64,000 bases of DNA from Akkermansiaceae bacterium UBA3385 (lineage in GTDB: Bacteria > Verrucomicrobiota > Verrucomicrobiia > Verrucomicrobiales > Akkermansiaceae). Where the stretch lies: NCBI GenBank assembly GCA_002358905.1, contig DEPT01000047.1, positions 130 through 64,129 on the forward strand, in the 5' to 3' direction. The position numbers and the translations under genes are program-made. The notes under the pieces are model-generated. The model was not told where the DNA came from. It did no database searches and saw only the letters and a program-made list of their open reading frames with translations. Below are positions 8,236 to 16,474 of this stretch, in pieces (the stretch's first letter is position 1; every line of letters begins with the position of its first letter).

Positions 8236-8265
8236 AAAAGCTTCCACCCACCGGCGGAAGCTTTT
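8236..8265 (-). terminator. Intrinsic terminator after tRNA-Glu
   Basis: On the minus strand AAAAGCTTCC and GGAAGCTTTT form a 10-bp stem around a ten-base loop, followed by TGTTTTAC. It begins two bases after the tRNA 3' end. Confidence 0.85.
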
Positions 8266-8267
8266 CA

Positions 8268-8340
8268 CATCTGGAACGGGATTCGAACCCGTGTTGCGCG
8301 CGTGAAAGGCGCGAGTCCTAGGCCTCTAGACGATCCAGAC
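8268..8340 (-). tRNA. tRNA-Glu (anticodon TTC)
   Basis: The 73-base cloverleaf is complete. The acceptor is GTCTGGA/TCCAGAT (one G-U pair), the anticodon stem is CGCGC/GCGCG around loop CTTTCAC (anticodon TTC), and the T arm is ACGGG TTCGAAT CCCGT. The discriminator is G and CCA is not encoded. Confidence 0.95.
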
Positions 8341-8375
8341 TTTTCTTTTACCCCGATTTGCATCGGTGCGCGCAC

Positions 8376-8404
8376 ATATTAACGCATACTTTTTCGAATA
8401 GCAA
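8376..8404 (-). promoter_or_regulatory. Promoter of tRNA-Glu
   Basis: Minus strand TTGCTA (8404-8399), 17-base spacer, TAATAT (8381-8376), about 35 bases before the mature tRNA. A small CCGAT/ATCGG hairpin (8353-8366) lies in the 5' leader. The remainder of 8341-8505 is AT-rich and carries the terminator described separately. Confidence 0.7.
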
Positions 8405-8453
8405 GCAAAATTTTATATTTTTTGTATTTTTTTTGCGAATAGCATAAATAAGA

Positions 8454-8480
8454 GCCCCGCTCCGGATTCTGGAGCGGGGC
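8454..8480 (-). terminator. Terminator of the pilus-secretin operon
   Basis: GCCCCGCTCC and GGAGCGGGGC form a perfect 10-bp stem with a seven-base loop, then TCTTATTTAT on the minus strand. It lies 26 bases beyond the secretin stop codon. Confidence 0.75.
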
Positions 8481-8505
8481 AAAATTACCATTGAACCTGG
8501 TTGAA

Positions 8506-11298
8506 TCAGGGGTTCACCAGACCATCATCCGGGAAGAGACCAGGGATGGAGTTGGTTGCACCGCCTGCGGTGGTACCAGTGTCACGCTTACGCATGGGCT
8601 TGCCGAAGGGGTCAATCACATCTGCGGTCACGAATACCATGAGGTTCTTGCGGATGTGAGACTCAGCATTGCTGCGGAAGAGACGACCAATCAGCGGCAG
8701 GTCACCGAATACGGGCACCTTATCCTCGACCTTCTGCACCTCGTCCTGAATCATACCGCCGATGGCGATGGTGTGACCATCGTACACGCAGGGATTGGAG
8801 TTGATGTAGCGGCGGCTGAAGATGGGCATATCGATGCGGTTATCTGTCAGCGTAATGTGCTCGATGGAGTTCTGGTTGGCAATACCGGCGGTAATCGGAG
8901 AACCATAGTTCACGAAGCCTTCGAAGTCCACAACGCGAATTTCAAAGCGCTTGAAGCGAACAATATCTCCATCACCTTCCTTGAGGGGTTCAATCTGGAA
9001 GCGGAGCATCACACCCACTTCTTCAACGCCCCAGCTGGAGGGGTTTGCGGGAGCTGCCACAGGCATGCTGCCACTGTAACCGCTATTGTTGTTATTGTTG
9101 TTATTGTTCCAGTTGTTACCAGAGCTCTGAATCTGCGGTTCATCGTACTCAGTCGGGTACACGAAGCGACGCACTACTTCAATCTTGGCGCAACCGGTTT
9201 CGTCGTTCTGGTCGGAAGCCAGCTGATCAGGAGCCGGAGCATAGTCCATGGCTTCATCGCCGCTGATTACAAGGCTCGGAGCAGACATCACGTCCACGCC
9301 CTTCTTCTGGGAGAGACCGCGCATGATCATCTGGTAGGAACCAGTGTCGTAGATACCGGAGAGGGACATCACGCCAGGAGCCACGGAAGCCGTAGCGGAT
9401 GCACCAGCGGAACCGGAAGTCATGAGGTTCTGCAGAGCACCGGAAGTAATAGCACCGGAGCCGGAGCGCAGACCGCCAGTCATCAGGCCGTTGGAAACGG
9501 CATCATTTGTGCTGGCGAAAGTCTTGTTGGAGGAAATCGGCCAGCTGCCGGCACCATCGTAATTGTTGGTGAATGCGGAGCCACCGGAGCTCACGAAGTC
9601 GCTCACAATACGTTCAGGCAGAGAACCGGAGCTATTCACACCGCCAAGGTAAGTCTTACCAGAATCGCTGATGGAGAAGGGATTCACCACCCAGTCGAAG
9701 GAAAGTTCTTCTTCGTTCGTCTGGGTTACTTCTACGAACTTAGCGCTCACCTTCACCATCTTGGGCATGTCCTGACGGAACTTGTTGATGGCTTCTTCCA
9801 CGGTATCGAGTTCATCATCCGTATTGGTCACGGTAAGAACGCCGGTAACGGGGGAGTACTTAGCGCTTGCACCCTGCGGGAAATTCACACCCATATCAAT
9901 AAGGGATGCCTTGGCATCAATCTTACGGGTGCGGCGGGAGGAGCTGGAGCTGAAATCGCTATCTTCCTCCTCATCCTCGGAACCTTCCTCAGAACCATTG
10001 AAGAAAGAGGGACGCACCGTCCACTGACGACGAGACATCATGCGGTGGGAAGCAGCACCCTTCTGGTAGATTACCACTGCATTTTCCTCAACGCGGTATT
10101 CGCAACCAGCCTGGGAGCACATGTGAGCCAGCAGGTCAGCAGCTGTCACGTCACTCATCTGCAGGGAAGAAATCACTGCGGGGGGAGGAGGCGTATACAC
10201 AGGGGCAGCAACTGCAGCACCGGCATCTTCCTCCTCATCTTCATCTTCCTCCTCATCCTCTTCCTCCTCGTCATCACTGCTGGCAGGAGCGGGTGCGGCC
10301 GGAGCCACGGGAGCCTGAGCCTTCTCAAAAATAAAGTTAATCTGCTGCCCGTTCTTGCGAGCTTCGCTGCGCAGGAAGTCAAGGGCATCAGCCATCGGAG
10401 TATCTTCAAAGTTGACGCTGGCAATCTTGAGCGTTACAAGATTATCGCGGTTGCGAAGCACACCTTCAGAAATAGCTACAGTCTCAGTGCCACCAAGTTC
10501 GATAGTGGGCAGCTCCTGGGGCTGCTGTTCTTCCCACAAGGCGTCCACCTCGGCCAGTGCCTTGGCACGATAGGAATCGTAGGCTGCTCTGTAGTAGTTG
10601 GAGCGACGCTTGCTCACCTGCTCCTGCCCACGACGAGCTGCGGCATTGTAGGGGTCAATCTTGATAACACGATTGAATTCGGCATAGGCCTCATCATACT
10701 TAGCAAGGTCAAGATAGCCATAACCAAGGGTCAGCAGACGATTAACCTCTTCAACATTCTTGGCATGCTCAGGAGTCAGCGCAGGATTGTTGCGCACGGG
10801 GTCACGCATCAGCGTAAGCTCATGTCGGGCACGCTTGTTATTGGGCTCGCGCTCCAGCACATCGAGGAGAAGCTGCTCAGCCTCGTCATAACGGCCGACG
10901 CGGGAATACTCCATAGCAACAGCGATGGAGGCATCACCGATGCTCTTAACAAGGAATTCCTGGAGCTTCTGAGTTGCGGGAGCCTTGGGAAGAACCTTCC
11001 AAGCGGCTTCATACTTCTCAAGAGCCTGCACATATTCCTTCTGGGAGTAACTGGTACGGCCCTGCTGAAGGAGCTCAAGAGCCTCGGAGGTCTTAGCCTT
11101 GCGACGAGCTGCTTCGCGTGCATTGATGCTGTCCTGAGAATCACCAGAGTACACGGCGGTGGGACCCACCTGACTGGTGCCGGCAGCGGACGATGTGCTG
11201 ATGTAGCCAGCCGTACTAGCCTGCACAAAGGGGCAGGAAGCTGCGATGGCTGCAAGAATCATCGTGCGCTTTGAATTGATGAGAGGTGTGTGGTTCAT
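8506..11298 (-). CDS. Secretin, Amuc_1098-like (PilQ/GspD family)
   Basis: This is an outer-membrane ring-forming secretin of 930 residues, presumably the exit channel for a type IV-pilus-like structure. It has a signal peptide ending near ...SCPFVQA (residue 27) and a TPR-type helical region (about 70-240). An STN/N0-like segment follows (KIASVNFEDTPMADALDFL, about 291-310). There is an acidic run of Asp/Glu at 341-358, an Asn-rich linker, and a C-terminal secretin domain with the diagnostic VPVFGDLPLIGRLFR. A. muciniphila Amuc_1098 has the same architecture and neighbours. The gene is last in its operon; 98 bases separate it from the gene upstream, and a CATAAAT -10-like element there might give extra transcription. 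Confidence 0.9.
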   Translation of the reverse strand: MNHTPLINSKRTMILAAIAASCPFVQASTAGYISTSSAAGTSQVGPTAVYSGDSQDSINAREAARRKAKTSEALELLQQGRTSYSQKEYVQALEKYEAAWKVLPKAPATQKLQEFLVKSIGDASIAVAMEYSRVGRYDEAEQLLLDVLEREPNNKRARHELTLMRDPVRNNPALTPEHAKNVEEVNRLLTLGYGYLDLAKYDEAYAEFNRVIKIDPYNAAARRGQEQVSKRRSNYYRAAYDSYRAKALAEVDALWEEQQPQELPTIELGGTETVAISEGVLRNRDNLVTLKIASVNFEDTPMADALDFLRSEARKNGQQINFIFEKAQAPVAPAAPAPASSDDEEEEDEEEDEDEEEDAGAAVAAPVYTPPPPAVISSLQMSDVTAADLLAHMCSQAGCEYRVEENAVVIYQKGAASHRMMSRRQWTVRPSFFNGSEEGSEDEEEDSDFSSSSSRRTRKIDAKASLIDMGVNFPQGASAKYSPVTGVLTVTNTDDELDTVEEAINKFRQDMPKMVKVSAKFVEVTQTNEEELSFDWVVNPFSISDSGKTYLGGVNSSGSLPERIVSDFVSSGGSAFTNNYDGAGSWPISSNKTFASTNDAVSNGLMTGGLRSGSGAITSGALQNLMTSGSAGASATASVAPGVMSLSGIYDTGSYQMIMRGLSQKKGVDVMSAPSLVISGDEAMDYAPAPDQLASDQNDETGCAKIEVVRRFVYPTEYDEPQIQSSGNNWNNNNNNNNSGYSGSMPVAAPANPSSWGVEEVGVMLRFQIEPLKEGDGDIVRFKRFEIRVVDFEGFVNYGSPITAGIANQNSIEHITLTDNRIDMPIFSRRYINSNPCVYDGHTIAIGGMIQDEVQKVEDKVPVFGDLPLIGRLFRSNAESHIRKNLMVFVTADVIDPFGKPMRKRDTGTTAGGATNSIPGLFPDDGLVNP

Positions 11299-11396
11299 GG
11301 TAACGTTCTATTTATGGCAGAATTCTACTCAAATGTAAAGTCTACAATTTAATTTTTGTTTAATTATCGGTTTTTTTTCGTGATTTTTCGGAAGAT

Positions 11397-12530
11397 TTAC
11401 TTTTTGCCCGAAGCTTTCCGCACCTTTACCGGACTTTCTGCTCCCTCAAGTTTGATATTGACCTCACCGGAAGCATCAATAGATTCCAGAACGGCCTTCA
11501 ACTCGGACCCATCAGCCTTACCACCGGGAATAATGAAGCTGGCATTCGGCTGCACGGATACGGTCTCACCCTTCTTGGAGCCTGCAGTTACGCGCAGAGT
11601 CACAGTCGTATCGCTGATACGAAGACCCTTTTCATTGGGGGTACCGTAATCCTTGGATCCCTGAGCAGACTTACTACCTGCACGGATAACAAACTCCTTC
11701 TTTTCAGAGGCGGTCAGATTGTCGCGAATCACAACAACATTTTCCTTCACCATACCGCTGAAGCTGGAAAACTCTGCCTTATCAAAACGCACCACGGTAA
11801 AGCGACCGAGTTTCTGGTCATCCAGGTCAAATGTCGAACCGGGCTTGAGATTATCGCGCTTGGCACGATGCATCACATCCGTCTGCTTATCGAAAATACG
11901 GATATTGGCACTTTCCGGCGTTGTTGCGGACATACCGAAAGTGTTGTCCACAGTAAGAGTGGCGCGGGTCACCTGAGTCTTCACCACCTCCAGCTTAGGG
12001 CTGCTTCCGGAAGCCTGCACAAGGTCCGGATAACTATTGGCAGCGGACGGGCAGGTCTTGGCAATATACTCTTCCTCATTGGTGAAGCCGTCTTCATCAT
12101 TATCGAGCACCTTACCATCTGAGCGACCAAGCGCATCGGCGATATTGTTGGAAATAAACCAGGTGTTCGGAATATCCCCATGAATACTGGGAGCAGCGGG
12201 ATCATAAATATCCACCACCGTATTCTTCTTCTCGGCATCCAGGGTAATCTGCCAGAGCTCGGTAGAGAAGAAAAGAGGAGCCAGTCGGGGCTGGCCATTC
12301 ACCTTAGCGCCCTCCGGGGCCACATCGGCCACGGTACGGTCACGCTTCAGGCTTTCCTTCACTCGGTCAGCTTCTGCAGTGAGAGAATCACCGCCTTTAG
12401 ATGCACTGATATTCGTTTCGGGTTCAACCACCTTGTCCATGTACGTATACACAGCGAGACCAGCAGCGGCCAGGCCAAGAATAGCACCGGTTACAAGAGC
12501 TTTAACCCCGGGATTAGATTGTTCAGCCAT
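11397..12530 (-). CDS. Amuc_1099-like bitopic pilus-locus protein (PilP position)
   Basis: The 377-residue protein has a short cytoplasmic N-terminus, one transmembrane segment (about residues 11-30) and a large periplasmic part. Residues 143-154 contain DNDEDGFTNEEE, which matches a DxDxDG calcium-binding loop. The C-terminal half is beta-rich and ends KVRKASGKK. It lies between the Amuc_1100-like gene and the secretin, the place PilP occupies in classical pilMNOPQ operons, so a link between inner-membrane platform and secretin is plausible. That role is inferred from position, not from a recognised domain. Its spacing to the upstream gene is 25 bases. Confidence 0.72.
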   Translation of the reverse strand: MAEQSNPGVKALVTGAILGLAAAGLAVYTYMDKVVEPETNISASKGGDSLTAEADRVKESLKRDRTVADVAPEGAKVNGQPRLAPLFFSTELWQITLDAEKKNTVVDIYDPAAPSIHGDIPNTWFISNNIADALGRSDGKVLDNDEDGFTNEEEYIAKTCPSAANSYPDLVQASGSSPKLEVVKTQVTRATLTVDNTFGMSATTPESANIRIFDKQTDVMHRAKRDNLKPGSTFDLDDQKLGRFTVVRFDKAEFSSFSGMVKENVVVIRDNLTASEKKEFVIRAGSKSAQGSKDYGTPNEKGLRISDTTVTLRVTAGSKKGETVSVQPNASFIIPGGKADGSELKAVLESIDASGEVNIKLEGAESPVKVRKASGKK

Positions 12531-12555
12531 AGTTAGTTTGGAAAATGGTTAAGGT

Positions 12556-13479
12556 TTACTTGGTCTTACCAGGGGTGAAATAAAGCACCTGCATGGTCAT
12601 ATGCACGCGAACTTTTTCATCAGGAGCACCCGTCTTGCGAACAGCCACCGTGCGGTAGCCGGCTGCAGTCTCAGCTGCAGCCGGAGTCTCTGCCCCCAGA
12701 TCCACACCGGCAGCAGCAATCTCCGCAGGTGCAGAATAAGGATCCATACCAGGCAGATTATCGTTACCGCGAACAGCGATACCGGTAATTGTAAGGAAGA
12801 AATCCTTATCATTCATGATGCTGTTGAGAATTTTGGGAAGAGCACCACGACTGGCGTTGAAAGCAATTTCAAAACGAAGCGGGAAATACGGGACAGCCTT
12901 GCGGCTGTTCGGATTCAGGGATTCTGCTGCCTCATCAGGCAGCGGAGCGCAGTACACCTTCTCCAGTGAAGGGGCACCGGCATCAATGATGTATTCTGCC
13001 ATGCGTGTCACAGCCTTGAGCTGGAAACTGCGGAAAGGCACATCATCTGCCACAGGAGCAGCATTCTTGAATGATGCCAGACCCAGGTTTTCTGCAGGAC
13101 TAGCTACGGAAGCCCCCTGAGATGCCGCATGATTCTTGATTTTGTTAATAGAATCACGCAGATTATTCTGGAAGTCCTGGGCGGAGATTTTCTTGCCATC
13201 ACCCCAGCAATATGCGGCATAACGGTTCAGCTCTGCCTGAAGATCCTTATTCACATCAGCCACCTGCGAGAAAGCCTCCTTGATTTCCTTCAGATTCCGC
13301 TTGGTCGGCGCAAGTTCCTGACCATCATAACCTGAAAAACGGTCATTAATCTCAGCAATCTTGGCCTTGTTTTCAGCATCTTCCTGGCTCTTACCGTAGC
13401 CGTAGAACATGATACCGCCAAAAGCCAGCGCAAATACGGCAGTGAGAGCGACAACTCGCTTATTTTCACTAATATTCAT
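12556..13479 (-). CDS. Amuc_1100-like membrane protein (PilO position)
   Basis: This is the counterpart of Amuc_1100, the A. muciniphila surface protein known for immune and metabolic effects on the host. The 307-residue product has the same plan: short N-terminus, one transmembrane helix (about 9-27), a charged coiled coil (about 30-90) and a C-terminal domain of alternating strands and helices. Short shared features include the ELAPTKR/LNRYA coiled-coil pattern and PLRFEIAF. Position and architecture also match PilO of type IV pili. The match is made from memory of the Amuc_1100 sequence, so orthology is likely but identity is clearly low. Confidence 0.75.
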   Translation of the reverse strand: MNISENKRVVALTAVFALAFGGIMFYGYGKSQEDAENKAKIAEINDRFSGYDGQELAPTKRNLKEIKEAFSQVADVNKDLQAELNRYAAYCWGDGKKISAQDFQNNLRDSINKIKNHAASQGASVASPAENLGLASFKNAAPVADDVPFRSFQLKAVTRMAEYIIDAGAPSLEKVYCAPLPDEAAESLNPNSRKAVPYFPLRFEIAFNASRGALPKILNSIMNDKDFFLTITGIAVRGNDNLPGMDPYSAPAEIAAAGVDLGAETPAAAETAAGYRTVAVRKTGAPDEKVRVHMTMQVLYFTPGKTK

Positions 13480-13506
13480 TTTGGAATGTAAAATTGAGAG
13501 TTAATA

Positions 13507-15375
13507 TCACTTCTTACCTGCGCTCTGCTCAGGAATAGGAATAGGATTCTTCAACGGCATGACCATCATGAACTTTTCCACGTAGTCAGGCATCTTGCCC
13601 TTGGAAGTCTTCGAATCAATGAACTGGAAGTAGTGGTTCAGGTTGCTCTGCACCTTGCCATTTTCGTAAGCAAACAGGGAATCTGCACTGCGTTCATCGA
13701 AGTTCTGACCCACCAGGCTGTATATGGCATCACGCTGGGTAAGGCCATCGCTGCCGGGCTTCTTGATGGTAAAGCCGCTCACGTAAATAGCGGTCACCAT
13801 GGGAGCCTTGTTGCGCTTCTTCACGTCCACTTCTTCAGGAGCAGCATTCATGGCCGTATCGTTCGTAGTAGAACGGCTGCGGTTCATGTCGATAAGCTTC
13901 GTACCCTTTACGTCTGCAGCTTCAGTCAGAGAATTTGCTTCTACATCATAGTTAATGAGGGGAGAGAACTCATTGAACCAGAATTTGATAGAAGCAGCCT
14001 TTCGACTGAGCTGCCCCAGAACGTCAACATAAGCAGAACGCATGGCGTACAAATCAGCAAACTTGTTAATCTGGCCGATTTCGCGTTCATACTTCTGCTG
14101 CACATTGGTAATCTGGTCATTAATCTGCGTTACAGAGGAATCCACCTTAGCAGCCTTGGCGAGAACTGCTGCGGATTCATTGGCGTTCATGGTTGCAACA
14201 CCGGCATAACCAGCAGCACCAGCAAGAGCCAGCACACCGGCAACAGCTACCATAGGCAGCAGCTTCTTCTCTGCGCGGTCCTTGCCCACACTGGTGGGCA
14301 CCAGGTCAATATTGAACTCGCCCGTGCCGGAACCGGTAATGGCCGCACCCACAATCGGGCCAAGGCAGATAGCGTCCTGCTCCAGCTCTGTTTCATCCAC
14401 CTTGGGGCCCACGGCAAGAATATCCACAGGGTTGAGGTATTCCACCGGGATATTCAGAGCAGACTGCAGGAACTCAAGAGCAAACGGAAGACGAGCACCG
14501 CCACCGCAGATATAAGCCTTCGTGGGGGGATTTCCCTTGTACTGAGCACGGTAGTGGTTAATGGTACGCTGCACTTCGGAGCTAAGGCGCCCCATAGCCG
14601 TGCGGATAATCGTAGCCAGGGCAGCTTCCTGTTCGCTCATGGAGTCAGTGTACCCGTTACCCAGGGACACGACACCATCTTCAATCTTGAGCTGTTCAGC
14701 CTCGCGGAAGCTAAGGTTAAACTCACGGGCAATACTGTTCGTAATGAAAGCACCGGCTGCCGTGACAGAACGGGTAAAGAAGCGGCCATCTTCAGCAAAG
14801 ATGATATCTGTAGTCTTTGCACCGATATCCAGCAGCATCACAGGTTCCTCTTCCTCATAGTTGGCGCGGAAAGCATTGTAGAGAGAGGTAATGGCACAAT
14901 CAACGCTGCGGGTCTTGAGCGGGCCGGCCTCCACCTGGGAGTTCAAGTTATCCAGCACATCCTTCTTGATAGCAACAAGCAGAACCTCGCGCTCGCCTTC
15001 CTCGCGGTCAGCCAGCTCCTGGTAGGAATAGATGATATCCTCCAGCGGGAACGGAATGTGCTGCTGTGCCTCAAAGCCCACCTGCTCTGCGATATTATCA
15101 ATATCAATTGCAGGCAGCTTGATAAAACGCATAAACACCTGCTGGCCGGAAACCACATTGCGCACTTCACTGCCGCGCACTTTCAGTTCCTGCACCATCT
15201 CAGCGATGGCATTGCCAACATAGTCCATGCGCATCCCTTCCTCTACCGGATCCAGCAGAATATCTCTGCGGGCATAGCGCGAAAGAGCAAATCCACGCCC
15301 GGCCGGGGTAAAGACGCCCATTGTGACGCTCTGAGAGCCAATCTCAAGGGCTACCGTTGTCTTGTAGTCAGCCAT
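13507..15375 (-). CDS. PilM-PilN-like fusion protein (Amuc_1101-like)
   Basis: Residues 1 to about 345 form an actin-like PilM ATPase: ALEIGSQSVTMG (phosphate 1), LLDIGAKTTDI (183-192, phosphate 2) and YICGGGARLPF (adenosine loop). At 354 the chain continues NIDLVP, which resembles the INLLP motif at the start of PilN, the peptide that docks into PilM. A transmembrane helix (about 372-394) and a periplasmic coiled coil and domain follow. The 622-residue length, about twice PilM, fits a PilM-PilN fusion. It is presumed to form the cytoplasmic/inner-membrane platform with the PilO- and PilP-position proteins encoded next. Confidence 0.82.
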   Translation of the reverse strand: MADYKTTVALEIGSQSVTMGVFTPAGRGFALSRYARRDILLDPVEEGMRMDYVGNAIAEMVQELKVRGSEVRNVVSGQQVFMRFIKLPAIDIDNIAEQVGFEAQQHIPFPLEDIIYSYQELADREEGEREVLLVAIKKDVLDNLNSQVEAGPLKTRSVDCAITSLYNAFRANYEEEEPVMLLDIGAKTTDIIFAEDGRFFTRSVTAAGAFITNSIAREFNLSFREAEQLKIEDGVVSLGNGYTDSMSEQEAALATIIRTAMGRLSSEVQRTINHYRAQYKGNPPTKAYICGGGARLPFALEFLQSALNIPVEYLNPVDILAVGPKVDETELEQDAICLGPIVGAAITGSGTGEFNIDLVPTSVGKDRAEKKLLPMVAVAGVLALAGAAGYAGVATMNANESAAVLAKAAKVDSSVTQINDQITNVQQKYEREIGQINKFADLYAMRSAYVDVLGQLSRKAASIKFWFNEFSPLINYDVEANSLTEAADVKGTKLIDMNRSRSTTNDTAMNAAPEEVDVKKRNKAPMVTAIYVSGFTIKKPGSDGLTQRDAIYSLVGQNFDERSADSLFAYENGKVQSNLNHYFQFIDSKTSKGKMPDYVEKFMMVMPLKNPIPIPEQSAGKK

Positions 15376-15421
15376 ATGTAGTTAGTTGTCGTTAAAAAAT
15401 AATAAACCCACGGGCTACGCC

Positions 15422-16291
15422 TTATTTACGGCGCTTCTTACCCTTTTTGGAAGTGGTGGTGGTGGTTTCCGCCGGGGTAGCAGTTGAATCGCTTGTGGCA
15501 TCAGTGGCCGTTGTATCAGTTGCGGAAGAAGGGGTATAACCACCCAGGCCGCTGGTTACCGGAGAATAGGAAGCATTACCGGCGGCTCCGTACATGGGAG
15601 AAGTCGGAGGGAAGGTCGGAGCATAGAACGGAGCAAACGGAGTTTCCGAAATAGCGCAAAGATTCACGCCGATACCAGCCTTATCCTCCTTCTTCCACCA
15701 CCCCTTCTTGAGGCGGTTCTTCATCTTCTTGTCCACCAGCACATCAGCCTCTGCTTCAGGCTTGGAGCAATCTGCCCCCTTGAACTGGAATTCCACGGCC
15801 ACGGCAGCCAGTTTGCCGGACAAATCCACACGATCTACGCGTCCGGTCTGACCACAGATGCGGGCTGCATCGGAAGGAGAAATGAACACTGCAGCCTGCA
15901 CATTCTTATTCTCGCTCACGTCGGATTTGGGAGTAAGCGGAATATTCACATAAGTAATCTCCTTATCAAGCAGAATAAGCTTATCACCGCCTCCTACTGC
16001 AAACACAAGGTAGGCGTGTACCTTAAGCTCATCCACATAAAGGGGAGTTTTCTCCGAATCGCGGCACTTACCCTGCAACTCGTACGGAATACGCACATAA
16101 TGCCAGGCCGGATTCACATTCCTATTGGTATCCTTGGTGGCGAAATACTCTGCGCGGGGAACAACCTGTTCCACCTTCACATCATTCGGCTTCATCTTGT
16201 GCTCAGCCTGAGCATAATCTGCGCTGACTGCGGAAGCCTGGGGCAGACCGCAAAACGCAGCCACTGCAATGGGGAGAAAGAAACGTTTCAT
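15422..16291 (-). CDS. Amuc_1102-like exported protein of the pilus locus
   Basis: The 289-residue protein starts MKRFFLPIAVAAFCGLPQASA, a clear signal peptide, which fixes the start at 16291 although the frame extends to 16393. The mature part is a beta-rich domain with paired cysteines, followed by a Pro/Ser/Thr-rich linker and a basic tail (KKGKKRRK). By order it is the equivalent of Amuc_1102, reported to have an immunoglobulin-like fold. It is the first gene of the operon; 46 bases separate it from the PilM/PilN fusion. The region 16292-16434 upstream holds divergent control sequences for this operon and lgt; a TATAAG/TATAGC stretch at 16313-16324 may be its -10. Confidence 0.68.
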   Translation of the reverse strand: MKRFFLPIAVAAFCGLPQASAVSADYAQAEHKMKPNDVKVEQVVPRAEYFATKDTNRNVNPAWHYVRIPYELQGKCRDSEKTPLYVDELKVHAYLVFAVGGGDKLILLDKEITYVNIPLTPKSDVSENKNVQAAVFISPSDAARICGQTGRVDRVDLSGKLAAVAVEFQFKGADCSKPEAEADVLVDKKMKNRLKKGWWKKEDKAGIGVNLCAISETPFAPFYAPTFPPTSPMYGAAGNASYSPVTSGLGGYTPSSATDTTATDATSDSTATPAETTTTTSKKGKKRRK

Positions 16292-16434
16292 GATACAGAT
16301 AAAAAACAAACGTGTGCTATACTTATACACAATATCCCCCCGCTTGGCGAGAAGAATCTTCAACATGCCCCACTTTTTTTGAAAGATTAGCACGCAGACG
16401 CATCCTACGCGAGCGCGTATGGGAATTATTTGCC

Positions 16435-16463
16435 TTGAGTCCCGCCCCTCCCTGTGCTATATA
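16435..16463 (+). promoter_or_regulatory. Promoter of lgt
   Basis: TTGAGT (16435-16440), 17-base spacer, TATATA (16458-16463). The predicted start is about 5 bases before the ATG at 16475, so the mRNA is nearly leaderless. Confidence 0.75.
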
Positions 16464-16474
16464 AGCACCCAGCC

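Noticed and set aside
8186..8251. N-terminal extension of the MATE protein
   Set aside because: It overlaps the terminator of tRNA-Glu and adds residues not typical of the family; 8185 (or 8212/8218) is more plausible.
9090..9115. Short repeat (GTT/ATT triplets) in the secretin gene as a possible microsatellite or CRISPR-like feature
   Set aside because: It encodes the Asn-rich linker in frame and has no spacer structure.
8491..11274. 927-codon plus-strand open frame opposite the secretin gene
   Set aside because: The secretin frame has signal peptide and family motifs; the opposite frame is a high-GC shadow without motifs.
16454..16474. Upstream in-frame start for lgt (MLYKHPA)
   Set aside because: The codon lies in the promoter between the -35 and -10; the ATG at 16475 fits the family N-terminus.
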